From: Gymnorhina tibicen
Taxonomy: Eukaryota > Chordata > Aves > Passeriformes > Artamidae
Direction: 5' to 3'
NCBI GenBank assembly: GCA_013399875.1
Contig: VXAZ01007902.1
Coordinates: forward strand, 27,698 to 91,697
Length of the DNA: 64,000 nt
The stretch's first letter is position 1; each line of letters opens with the position of its first letter. Under the pieces are notes generated by a model, which was not told the origin of the DNA, made no database searches, and saw only the letters and a program-made list of their open reading frames with translations. Both the position numbers and the translations under genes were made by a program. Positions 1-8,760 of this stretch are shown here, piece by piece.

Positions 1-110
1 CGGTGCCCATTGCCACTTCTGGTGTCTGTTGCTGTTCCTAGCGCCCACTGTCACCGCCGGTGCCTGCTGCCACTCCCGCTGCCCACCCTCACTCCCGCTG
101 CTCACCACCG
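1..110. repeat. Degenerate C-rich tandem repeat beyond ENPP7 exon 4
   Basis: Variants of a roughly 18-20 bp unit (CACTCCCGCTGCCCACC and relatives) follow each other up to the edge of exon 4. The array sits just 3' of the candidate donor of exon 4 on the gene strand, so it is probably the start of the last ENPP7 intron. Its left limit is outside the window. Confidence 0.5.
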
Positions 111-346
111 CTCCCAGTGTCCTCCGGTTCACGCAGCATGGGCTTGGTGACCTCCAGAGAGCCGTCGTGGGGCTCGGGGGTGATGCCCAGCAGCTCGCAG
201 AGGAGGGCGTAGACATTGACGCTTTCAAAGGGCTCCACCACCAGCCCCTTCTTGAAGGCCGGTCCCACGGCACGGAAGATGGTCTTCATGTTCATGGCCT
301 TGTTGTCGAAACCGTGTTCCCCTTTATTGAACTGGACCTTGTACCT
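106..346 (-). CDS. ENPP7: ENPP7 coding exon 4 (last metal ligand)
   Basis: It starts RYKVQF after a CCCTCCAG acceptor and contains GEHGFDN, whose His347 is the last zinc ligand, followed by the conserved MKTIFRAVGPAF and VEPFESVNVY segments. The exon can end at 106 before GTGAGC (phase 1), leaving a short C-terminal exon outside the window. It can also simply read on to a TGA at 91-89 after GEQRE. The sequence beyond 106 is a low-complexity tandem array, which reads more like intron than coding. I therefore favour the splice and mark the end as uncertain. Confidence 0.85.
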
Positions 347-3300
347 CTGGAGGGGAGAGCGAGGACGTGAGCACCCCAACCCCTCTGCCCCCCACACGCC
401 CCCACCTCTCCCGCCTTGTGTGCCGCGTTCTGCAGCTGCGGGGTTTGATGGTCTGGTTTGTTCCTTTCAGCTTTGGAAGTTGATCTGTTAGTGTTAAACT
501 CTGCAGAGGCTGGAGGTGCCCCCAGGCACCGCTCTCAAGCAATTACATCCTGCAGGTTCCCTCCCTGAAGTCGTCGGCACACCCAAATTTTGTTGTCCCG
601 AGGAACTTCCAATGGGAAGCTGCCTGCTGGCCTTGATGCTGGGCCTTCCCTTAAGTCAGGCTAGGAGAGGATCCTGCAATGGATATTCTGCATTCGTGCG
701 AGTCCTACTCCAGGGTTTCTGGATACTTTATCTTCTCAGCAGCAGAGAAGGTTTTTACACAAAGAGCTGGAATTTCTGTCTGTGTGTAGGGAGACCAATT
801 AGCACAAAGGCCTAAAGCTGGGTGGGTGCTGGGGTGCTGTGAGAGGGAGAGGAGTGAGAGGCACATCCCAAAGGACAGTGGGATATGCCTGTGCATACAC
901 CTTACCCCGTGGATCACGTAGCCTGGATCGCTGTACAACAGAAGTGGGGTGATCCGGGAATGGTTGGCATAGTGGAATCTCTCTGGAAACTCTTCTTTCT
1001 TGTAAACGTGCAGTTTTGGGTGAGCGTTTTTCAGGACTGAGTACACATGCTCTAATTTCCCTTCTTTTGGCACCAGGAGTCCATTTGGTCCATAATCTAA
1101 GAGTTCAAAGTCGATGTCTTTGAAAGTGAAGTTGTTCACGGTCTGGATGTGAATCTCGTTGGTTTTTATGACGGTCTCCATGCCGTGGTCAGATGTGATG
1201 ATGAGGTTGAGGTTTGATTCCAGGCCGCTTTCCCGGATGCGCTGCCTCAAGTAACCGATGGTTCTGTCCACCTGCTTGATCATGTTCTTCCTCTGTGTGG
1301 ATTCAGGGCCAAACTTGTGTCCTGAGGAGTCTGGCTCCCCGAAGTAGAGCGTGATGAAGTCGAGGTTCTCCGCTGTGAACCATTCCATGACGGTGTCGAT
1401 GCTCTGCCTCCAGTTGGTTTCGTTGCTGTAGTTGAACAGTGCGGGTTCCACCAGCTTCCTGTACACTTCTTCTCCTTGGTATTTTGCTTTTGTTCCAGGA
1501 AAGTGGATAGAGCCTGTCTTCAAACCCTGTGAGTGGAGGCATTCCATAAACTCACCTGAACTCTCTCGGCAGCATCCTTCCATCTGTCAGCGCAGCCACC
1601 TCCTAACACGATTAGTTCATTCAGTCCCCAATGTCTACCTCTGCCTCTAATGAGGTTTTCTTGCTCATTGCCAATTAAAAGTGATTAATTGAAAGCACTG
1701 CCCTTGCACCTGGTTCTTCACTGTGTTTTAACACCAGTTAAAACTTTGGAACCAGTGCCTCATTTGCACCCTCTGGCTCTTGACCATCAAGACATTAAGG
1801 CGTGTTTTATTGAAGTCAGAGGAGATAATTTGGCAGGTAAATGTAGGCAAAGGTCTTGGGCTGGGTTTCATGTCCGGCCTCAAAGCCAGATTCAAAGCCT
1901 TCTGGACTTGGTGCAGTTCCCAGGGAAGAGGGGACTGGCCCCTAACGCTGCCACCCAACTGCCCTGGATGTGCCTCGGGGTGTATGGAACTCCCAGGCTC
2001 AGGATGTTCCCTGAGGAAGTGGCTGAGGCTTCTTTAAACAGGAACAGGATAACCTGCTTTATTAATGTCTTAATAAAGCTGAAACGCATCTATTATTTTT
2101 TGCTATTTTTAGTAGAATGATCATAATTATTCCTGCCACTGTCTGGGGATTTCAGTTTTTTGCTGGTCTAATTAGCCTGACGTTCATAGGGAGGCTGGGA
2201 ACTCACGGCCACTAGGGATCGTGGCTTGCCTGTAGCTTTTCCTGGAGGATGGCAGCTTGGATGGGTCTGTGCAGGGTTTGTGCGTGCGAGGAGGTGCCAC
2301 ACTTGCCTGTCTCTGGGCAGTGATCCAGATGGGGAGGCTGCCGTTGTCCCACCAGCTGCTTATGCCTTGTGTGGTGTAGTAGGGCAGTTTCACACCTGTT
2401 TTGGTGTTGAACCACATGTTATGGATCACCCCGTGGTTCTCCAGGTATCGCCCTGTGGGAGAGATGAGAGGAGGGGGTCAGCCAGGCTGTGCTGGGAGGG
2501 TCTCGCTCCCACACCGGGTGATGGGCTGGCTTTGGGCAGAAGGGACCTTTGGCCTCCCCTTCCTCTTTGCCCCTTCCTGCCCTTGCCCTCTACCGAGTGG
2601 GGTCCCGGGGCAGGGAGGGAGATGCTGGGGGAACGCTGCTTCCCGTGTGGGTTAGTTGATGTCTGGTGGGTCTCACCTGGACCCAGCCAGGCACTGGTGC
2701 CGCCTGCAGTTGCAAGCGGGTCCCTGCAGGGCACCGTTGTCCCGGGCAGGTTCCCGTTATCCCGTGTTTATCTCATCACGTGGTGTTTCGCTGTCGCTCG
2801 CAATCTGCGAGGTCAGTGAGCAGAAGTTTCCATTGGAAGGGAGAGATGCACTCGGACTCTTACGTTTTGTGCTATTTTTATTATTCTGGTCCCGAGGACT
2901 GCGCAGTCCCTTCTGCGTGATAGCCCCATCCTCCCTCGTATTGACGCTGCCTCCCTGCTTTTGCCCATCAGCAGATTTCATTAGCATGCTCCACTCTTTT
3001 ACGCCAAGGTTATTAATTAAAATCTTAAATAAGATTGGCTCCAAAATCGATTCTTCAGGAATTCCCCTGGTGCCCTCCCTCCAGCTTGACAATCTTCTCT
3101 CAGCATCCACTCTGTCCTCTTCCCGTAGCCTCTCACTTCCCCACATTACAGATTTTGTACTAATCTTCATGTTCTCCATCTTAACTAATGATTTCCCATG
3201 TGGCACTGTATCAAATGCACTACTGAAGTCCAGAAAGATTAAATTTAGAGAATCCCCCTTGTTTAAAAAATAATTTATCTTATCAAAGGAGGCTATCGGG

Positions 3301-3916
3301 TTGCTATTTACCTTTGATAAATACAGGTTCAGTTCATGGAATCCCAGAACGGTTTGAGTTGGAAGGGACCCTAAACACCATCCCATTCCATCGCTCTACC
3401 ATGGACAGGGACTCCGAGCCTGGCCTTGGACCCTTTCAGGGATGGGGCAGCCACAGCTTCTCTGGGAAATCTGTGCCTCACCACCCACACAGGGAAGAGT
3501 TTCTTTGTATCTAGTTTAAATCTACTGTTTCTGCAGCTCTTGCCTTGTCTCTGCTCTAAAGCTCCGTGTGCTGCCGGGTCTGGATGGCTCCTGACCTCGT
3601 GTCTTCCACTGGCCCATAAGCCTTGACTTCGCCCTTCCCCAGCCCCCGTGCGGCTCCAGTGGCCGGGGCACTCACCGGTCAGCAGCGTGAAGTGGCACGG
3701 GCTGGTGAGGGTGATGAAGGCTGGGGTCATGTGCTTGGCCTTCACCCCGTCCGCAGCCATCGCGTCGAGGTTGGGGGTGTCCACGTCCTGGTCGTAGTTC
3801 CACCGAAAGCCGTCAAAGGACACCAGGAGGAGTTTGCTGCGGTTGGGCGCCTGCTGCAGGGGGATGCATCTTCCTAAGGAGAGGGCAGCAAAGAGGAGCC
3901 CCAGTGACGGGAGCAT
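106..3916 (-). CDS. ENPP7: ENPP7, alkaline sphingomyelinase (four coding exons, 3' end possibly outside the window)
   Basis: This is an ectonucleotide pyrophosphatase/phosphodiesterase family member that, in mammals, hydrolyses sphingomyelin to ceramide and phosphocholine at the intestinal brush border and in bile. Joining 3916-3676, 2452-2307, 1526-906 and 346-106 gives one frame of about 416 residues, or 421 if the TGA at 91-89 is used; the human protein is about 458. Visible parts are a signal peptide (1-22), the metal-binding Asp35 in SFDGF, nucleophile Thr71 in TLTSP, Asn92, Asp195 and His199 in EPDSSGH, Asp242-His243 in TSDHG, and His347 in GEHGF. All family catalytic positions are intact. 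Sequons NRS, NGS, NYS, NET, NFT and NHS fit a glycosylated ecto-enzyme. I chose the ATG at 3916 because it opens directly into the hydrophobic signal; an in-frame ATG 16 codons upstream (3964) has a weak context. Related ENPP6 and ENPP2 are less likely, given the long near-identity to ENPP7 motifs. Confidence 0.95.
347..905 (-). other. ENPP7 intron 3
   Basis: GTAAG donor at 905 and CCTCCAG acceptor at 347, 559 bp, phase 0. No repeat family or other feature recognised inside. Confidence 0.85.
906..1526 (-). CDS. ENPP7: ENPP7 coding exon 3 (main catalytic exon)
   Basis: This 621-bp exon encodes residues 130-336. It begins GLKTGS after a CTCACAG acceptor and ends YVIHG before GTAAG, phase 0 at both ends. 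It holds LYFGEPDSSGHKFGPES, whose Asp195 and His199 bind one zinc, and LIITSDHGM, whose Asp242 and His243 bind the other. Also present are FELLDYGPNG and PKLHVYKKE, both typical of ENPP6/ENPP7-type phosphodiesterases. Sequons NYS, NET, NFT and NHS lie inside. There are no internal stops, frameshifts or missing key residues. Confidence 0.95.
1527..2306 (-). other. ENPP7 intron 2, GC-AG type
   Basis: The donor reads CAG followed by GCAAGT (2309-2301 on the minus strand), which is the strong consensus of GC-AG introns. The acceptor is ACTCACAG. The intron is 780 bp, phase 0. Its middle (2040-2180) is AT-rich. No mobile element recognised. Confidence 0.8.
2307..2452 (-). CDS. ENPP7: ENPP7 coding exon 2
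   Basis: It starts after a pyrimidine-rich acceptor ending CCCACAG and completes codon 81, giving residues 81-129. Motifs include ENHGVIHN, with Asn92 of the active site, then WWDNGSLPIWITAQRQ, a stretch characteristic of the NPP fold and containing an NGS sequon. The last codon is CAG, phase 0, which matches the phase-0 start of exon 3. The bases that follow are GCAAGT, so the intron uses a GC donor rather than GT. Confidence 0.92.
2890..3310 (-). mobile_element. CR1 LINE fragment, reverse transcriptase region
   Basis: On the minus strand the translation shows reverse transcriptase block FLDFSSAFDTVPHG, then GIPEESILEPILF, which corresponds to the family block G-V-P-Q-G-S-x-L-G-P-x-L-F. The next block has SADG where active elements have the catalytic FADD, so the copy is dead. 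The order and spacing of blocks fit CR1-type LINEs of birds and reptiles. It lies in ENPP7 intron 1 in the same orientation as the gene, has no intact ends, and is clearly old. Confidence 0.85.
3333..3557 (-). mobile_element. CR1 LINE 3' end fragment
   Basis: The plus strand carries the well-known antisense CR1 3' region: GGTTTGAGTTGGAAGGGACC near 3350-3370, then GGATGGGGCAGCCACA, CTTCTCTGGGAA and TGCCTCACCACCC in the usual order. The element therefore lies on the minus strand, with its 3' end near 3333. It abuts the reverse transcriptase fragment at 2890-3310 but is not in the natural 5'-3' order with it, so this is either two insertions or one rearranged copy. Confidence 0.9.
3676..3916 (-). 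CDS. ENPP7: ENPP7 coding exon 1 (signal peptide and nucleophile)
   Basis: It encodes residues 1-80 plus the first base of codon 81. A basic-free start followed by LGLLFAALSLG forms the signal peptide. The mature N-terminus then enters the first beta strand KLLLVSFDGF, where Asp35 binds zinc, and the TPAFITLTSPCHF segment carries the nucleophilic Thr71. The exon ends at a good donor (G then GTGAGT on the minus strand, intron from 3675), phase 1. The 5' untranslated part could begin anywhere above 3916; no separate 5' exon could be recognised. Confidence 0.93.
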
Positions 3917-4110
3917 CTTCACGCCCTTGAACTGGAATAGCCCAGGTGTCTGGAGAGCTCGCATTAATACGTGCAGGATGGGACTAAGTTCGGTCCTTAT
4001 CTAATCTTGCAGTTGCTGATCAGGTGTGTGTGACTTCAGCCAGCTTTTGGTATCAGAAAAAGTGTCTCTTGTTTGTCTCTCTGCAGTAGATTACCTTTAA
4101 GTTCCTTCTG
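3917..4110 (-). promoter_or_regulatory. Likely ENPP7 5' untranslated and proximal promoter region
   Basis: It lies directly upstream of the ENPP7 start codon. There is no clear TATA box. A GATA-type site AGATAAGG reads on the gene strand at 4002-3995, about 80 bp upstream of the ATG, which would fit the intestinal expression known in mammals. There is no CpG enrichment, as expected of a tissue-restricted gene. The transcription start cannot be placed from the sequence. Confidence 0.4.
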
Positions 4111-5171
4111 GATCAAACACCAAATCTGCCTCTTCCCTCAGCGGTGGAGGTGCTGTTTTGGTGTGTGAGCAGGGAGGATTGCTGGTGTGGTGGGAGGCTG
4201 GGAACTGCCTCCACAGCCCCCCAGCCCTCTCAGCCCATTGGGGTGTCCTTTCCCCACTCCTGGCTCTCGGTGCCCTGCTCTGTGGTCAGCAGTTCAGCCT
4301 CGGGAGGCGGCTCATGCCCCAGGACTGCTCATCCACCTTGAGATGGGGGCTCAGAGGCTCAGGGAGAAGCTTGGATTTACCCAGGGTTTTCCAGTGTGGC
4401 TTTGTTGAGCTGCTCACTGGAGAAGGAGACTCGTCCTTGGATCCTGACCGTGCATCAACCCTCAGAGCTGCTCCTGAGGGTGAGCCCAGCTCTGAAGCCC
4501 CCATGTCCCATCAGCCCAGCTCCCACTGCTTGGGCTCTGCTGCTCACCTCGGGTGACCCTCATCCACTCTTGCACTGCTGAGCTTCGCCGTATCAGCATC
4601 CCATCGTATCAATATCTGCTGCTTTATGGCTTCTCTGGGGTTTAATCATTGCTGACGACACATTTCTCAGCAAATCTGAGTTTAAGGCTTTTGTAGAGTT
4701 GTGTAACAGAGGTTGCCTTGGCTCCCTGGGCTCTGAACTCACAACCTTTATGTCTTTGCTGATCTCCCTCTGCTCAGGTTGTAGATTTATTCCTTGGTGC
4801 TTTGCTTCCTAATTGCCTGCCACCCTCTCCTCACCAAGCAGAGCTGTGTCCACCTGGTTTTCCCAGCCCTGTCTCGGGTCATTCCTTGGTGTTTCTCCCC
4901 AGGGCTGAGCTGGGCAGATGAGTCTCAGGCACAGGGGTTTGTTCTTCTGGATGGAATGACAGCCTCTCTGTAGTCCTGAGCATCTCGACTATTCCCATCT
5001 GGACTGATTCGTCAGGGTGCATTGGTGACTCTTCCAGTATGGATGTGACAGGATAATCTTGCAAGGACACTGCGAGAGGTCCAAGTGATCCCACCAGGGA
5101 CCTCACAGCTGGCACCAGCTGGGAGCGCAGCCTTAGGCGTTTGCAGAGAGTGGAAATGCTGGGGTGATCCT

Positions 5172-5210
5172 GCCCTGAGCCCCCAGCCCTGAGCCCCCAG
5201 CCCTGAGCCA
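5172..5210. repeat. Short tandem repeat, CCCTGAGCCCCCAG unit
   Basis: Three consecutive near-identical copies of a 14-bp unit (CCCTGAGCCCCCAG), the last one truncated. Confidence 0.8.
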
Positions 5211-6769
5211 ACCCTCCTGCTAACGGAGGGCATGGCGTGGGTGCTGGACTAACGGCACCCCAGCACTCCACTCCCTCAGCTCAGGGTGCCTCTCTGCCAG
5301 CCCAACACCCCCCTCTCCCAGCCTGACGCCGATGTTTACTCAAGGAACTATTTTTTATCAGCATTTGCTGCCCTGGGTTCGATATTGTCCTTCAGTGAGG
5401 CTCCTGGCAGTTTAAAGGGCTCGTGATAAAGATGTTATCACTTCCCAAGCTCAGGGAAAGTCCTAAATATTCAGCGTGTTGTTCTGAGGTGGGTCACCAA
5501 GTCCCTGTGCCTCTGCTAACAGTGTGGGGAAGGTCCTGATAACGTATCGTGTTCATCGGCTCCTCTGGGAGGGAAGAGACGAGCGAGAAGGAAGCACCAC
5601 GCTAATCTCCGAGGAATATTTGATGTCAGGAGTGTTTCAAGGCACATTTTGATATCGGTATCTGAGGAGCACAAGGCAAAGATAAAGAACATCACCTTTG
5701 GCCAGACTGCCTGGGGACACTGCGAGCTCCAGCTAAAAGGGCTGATTTTGCACTGACAACGCCCCAGGCGCTGGTTCCGTGCGCGGATGTGCCCGAGGGG
5801 CCGTGGCTGCTCTGGGCCCACCATGTCCCTGCTCAGCATCCTCTGGAGCACCGGCTCCGTGCTGGCAGCACCAATCTTGCATCCTTGGAAATGCTCCTGA
5901 GAACAGGCAATGAGCCCCGAGGGCACCACGAGCTGTCAGCCCTGTCCCTGCACAGGCGTGCTGGGGCTGACACTGTCCATCCCGCACTCGTGCACCAATT
6001 AGCTCTGCGAAGACTGACGAAGGGGCTGAAAATAGAGCACATGAGCCCAGAGAAATCTCCTGCCAGCGGAACTGTCCTGCTTGGTGGCCCAGCCTGTTTC
6101 CAGCCTTTGGAAAAAGTGACGTGCTGAGCACCCCATGGGCAAACCTGCAGCTCCCGACGGCATGCGGATGCGCGGGCAGTGCCGGGACAAGCGGCTGCTG
6201 AGCACCGAGGACTGCATAAGCTCATCAGTGTTACTGAAACCTCTGTGCCAGGACCTTGTGGTTAAAGCCTAACGCTGCCCCATGAGCAGAAGCAGGAATG
6301 CTGTAGCTGTGGGGGTCTGGGGTGCCTGTGGGGGGAGGCGTGTGGAGCTTTTGGGGATGGGATGCACCTGGGCAGGTGAGTGGCGTGATGGGTGTGCACC
6401 AAGGAGCAGGGCAGCTCTGACAGGGCATTGGATAGAACCGGGAACAGCCCTGGACTTGGCCCGAGCCCTGAAGCAGATGGAGAGAGGAAGGTGCTCCAGC
6501 CAAGCAGCTTGGAAAGGCTGGAAAAGAGGAAGGAGGTGGGAAAAGAAGCTTTGAGTGCTGTAGGGGGCTCTTCGGGCAGGACCTGGATGCCGGTACCAGC
6601 AGGCAGGAGTTTGAGTCTTACCCCGTAGAAGCTGCTGCCTCGGTGCCTGTGGGAGCCGATGTGGGAGCTGTGGCGTGTCCCTGCGGGTCTGGCCGCGGAG
6701 CTGGGCTCACTCTCCAGCGTGGGGGTGACTGCAGAGACCCCCGAAATGGCCCCTTTCCCTCAGCCCCTG

Positions 6770-7050
6770 CAGTGAAGGGTCGGGCAGCACCCGCGGGGCC
6801 GTGGCACCCGGCGTGGAACCTGCTACGGGCCGGAGCCGCGGGCCCGCCTGGCGCGGGGGGCTCGGAGGGACCCCAAGAGGGACCCCGAGAGGGACCCCCG
6901 ACCCCCCCAGCGGGGCCGGGCCGGGCCGGCAGGGGGNCCGTGTCCAGGGCAACAGGAGGGCCGGGAGCACCTCCCGGGATCAGGGGAGGGATTTCACCCC
7001 GCTGGGAGAAGGGAGGCCACCGCGGGAGGGATCTCGGGGGATAGCTGCTT
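6770..7050. promoter_or_regulatory. CpG-rich block (CpG island candidate)
   Basis: CpG dinucleotides are dense between 6780 and 6950, roughly 20 in 170 bp. The core has three tandem GAGGGACCCC units (6866-6898) and a run of GGGCC repeats with G-quadruplex potential. One base (6937) is undetermined, typical of sequencing trouble in such DNA. No transcript evidence can be read from the sequence. Confidence 0.5.
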
Positions 7051-8519
7051 TCCTTCCCCTCCCAGGCGTGCACTGAAGCTCTGCCTCGAGCACCGCCCCG
7101 GGCTGGAACGCTCTGAGTCAGCTGTGCCTCCCGTGCCTGCTCTGCCGTCCCCGAGGACTCCTCGTGCTGCTCCTCCCTGCCGGCTCGGGGTGATCGGGCT
7201 CTGGCCATCAAATTTCGGGGACTGTGGGAAGGGAGTAGCAAGGGTCATGATTGAGGGTGACAGCCTCGGAGCACGGAGCTGGTGTTTAGCACTGGGGTCG
7301 GGCTGGCTGGAGGAGCGGGGGGGTCTGACGGAGCCCAGGGAGGGTCTCATCTCCGATGCTGAGTCACAGGCAGCGTTGTCAGAACCCCAAAGATTGTGCC
7401 CACTTGCTGTCTGCCTTCCCCAGCGCTGAATGTGCTCGTGGGTTGAAAACCAAGACTCTCTCTTGAGGAAGCCCCGTGCGGGGACTGAGCCGCGCGCCGG
7501 CACCACCCGGGAGGCTCCGGGCGCGCCGGGCCGGGGGCACGCTGGGGCATCGCCTGGGCAAGCCCTGACTCAGCAGCAGCTCTGCTTACCCGGGCTGGTG
7601 CAGCCCCTTCTCGGGAGGGTGACCTCTTGGCCGCTTAGAGTGAACTCCTCCCATGCGGGGGCCCTTGGGGAGTGATCTCGCCGGCACTCAGGGTGAGGAC
7701 AGAGACAAAAGGATAAGAGCAGGGAGGAAAACTCTGGCTCTTGCTCTCTGCAGCCAAGCGACGTGCCCGGATGATGATGCGGGGGTCCGGTCCCTTCCCT
7801 TCCCTGCCAGCAGTGGTCCCATTCCCTGGTCACCTCTACTGAATACTCGTGGTGATTCCCAGGGCTCAGCCCGAGGCTCCTCAGCAGCCCACAGTCCGGG
7901 CTCCTCTTTCTGCTCCTTGGTGGCCCTGTGGAGCAGAGCAGGATCAGCCCTGTGGCTGCAGCCTGGCCCTGCTCTCCACCTGGGACCCCTCCTCTGCAGC
8001 TTGGTTAATCCCGGCATCGACCGCTCCATCTGGGCCCGCGGCTCTTCCTCAGCTTTCTTAGCTAATGGCTGTGTCTGCCTCCCATTGATCCTCAGCTGCA
8101 GAGCTCATTGATTAAGTACATTTCTTATTACACTTAATGGTATTTTACTCCTCTCTGTGCTTCCCTTGTGCCAGATGCTCACCCTGCACCTGCCGGGAGG
8201 AGAATTCCTCTGCCCGGAGAAACCCTCCTCCGTGCTGGCCCTGCTCTCCTCCCCCCAGCCACCACCCGGGCTGCCCCTTCACCTGCTCTCCCTGCCTGCC
8301 TCTTCCTCCTGGGCCAGGGCAGTGCCTCTGCCTGCTCTCTTCCCGTTCTTTGCTCCCTGCTCCCATGCAGGGCTGATTTGCTCCCATGCAAAGCAGCTGC
8401 GGTTCCCGCGAGTGGCACAGCCCTGCCGGGGTGAGAGGCCCTGCCCAGGGCACTGCGTTCTCCCCTCAGCGAGACCTCCACGCTCACCACGTGCTCCTTG
8501 CTCCGTGCCTCACCTCCTT

Positions 8520-8760
8520 TCAACTCTCTCGCATGCATCATTCAAAAGCCATAACATTATTTGGCATAAAATATTTACTTAACTGAGCTTTTTGCAAATA
8601 TTCCCCTCCATTATTTTCCCTCCTTTTGGGAGCAGGCACTGCTTCTCCTGTGGTCTCAAATGGCTTCTCTTAAATAATACAGCAAGAACATATGAACACC
8701 CAGTAGCCTTTTTCTTTCTGAAATACCCATAAATGTAACAGTGTCACCAATCCATTGTGG
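8520..8760. promoter_or_regulatory. AT-rich island, conserved-element candidate
   Basis: An AT-rich stretch inside GC-rich surroundings, with TTTGCAAATA (8591-8600), TTAAATAATAC and CCATAAATG motifs of the kind bound by POU and homeodomain factors. No repeat family recognised. Confidence 0.3.

Larger units (their letters stand above)
2453..3675 (-). other. ENPP7 intron 1 with CR1 insertions
   Basis: GTGAGT donor at 3675 and CCCACAG acceptor at 2453, 1,223 bp, phase 1. About half of it is old CR1 retrotransposon sequence, described separately. Confidence 0.88.
4111..8519. other. Intergenic, no gene recognised
   Basis: Unique-looking GC-rich sequence upstream of ENPP7. Long open frames occur on both strands but overlap each other, have alanine-, glycine-, proline- and arginine-rich translations, and resemble no family. 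It contains a small tandem repeat at 5172-5210 and a CpG-rich block at 6770-7050, listed separately. Nothing else recognised. Confidence 0.6.

Noticed and set aside
2209..2219. CCACTAGGGAT resembling a CTCF core
   Set aside because: The G-rich right half is missing and only the first nine bases fit.
4068..4085. Good-looking splice acceptor (pyrimidine tract then CTGCAG) on the plus strand opposite the ENPP7 promoter
   Set aside because: No exon with coding sense or a matching donor follows. Such acceptors are frequent by chance.
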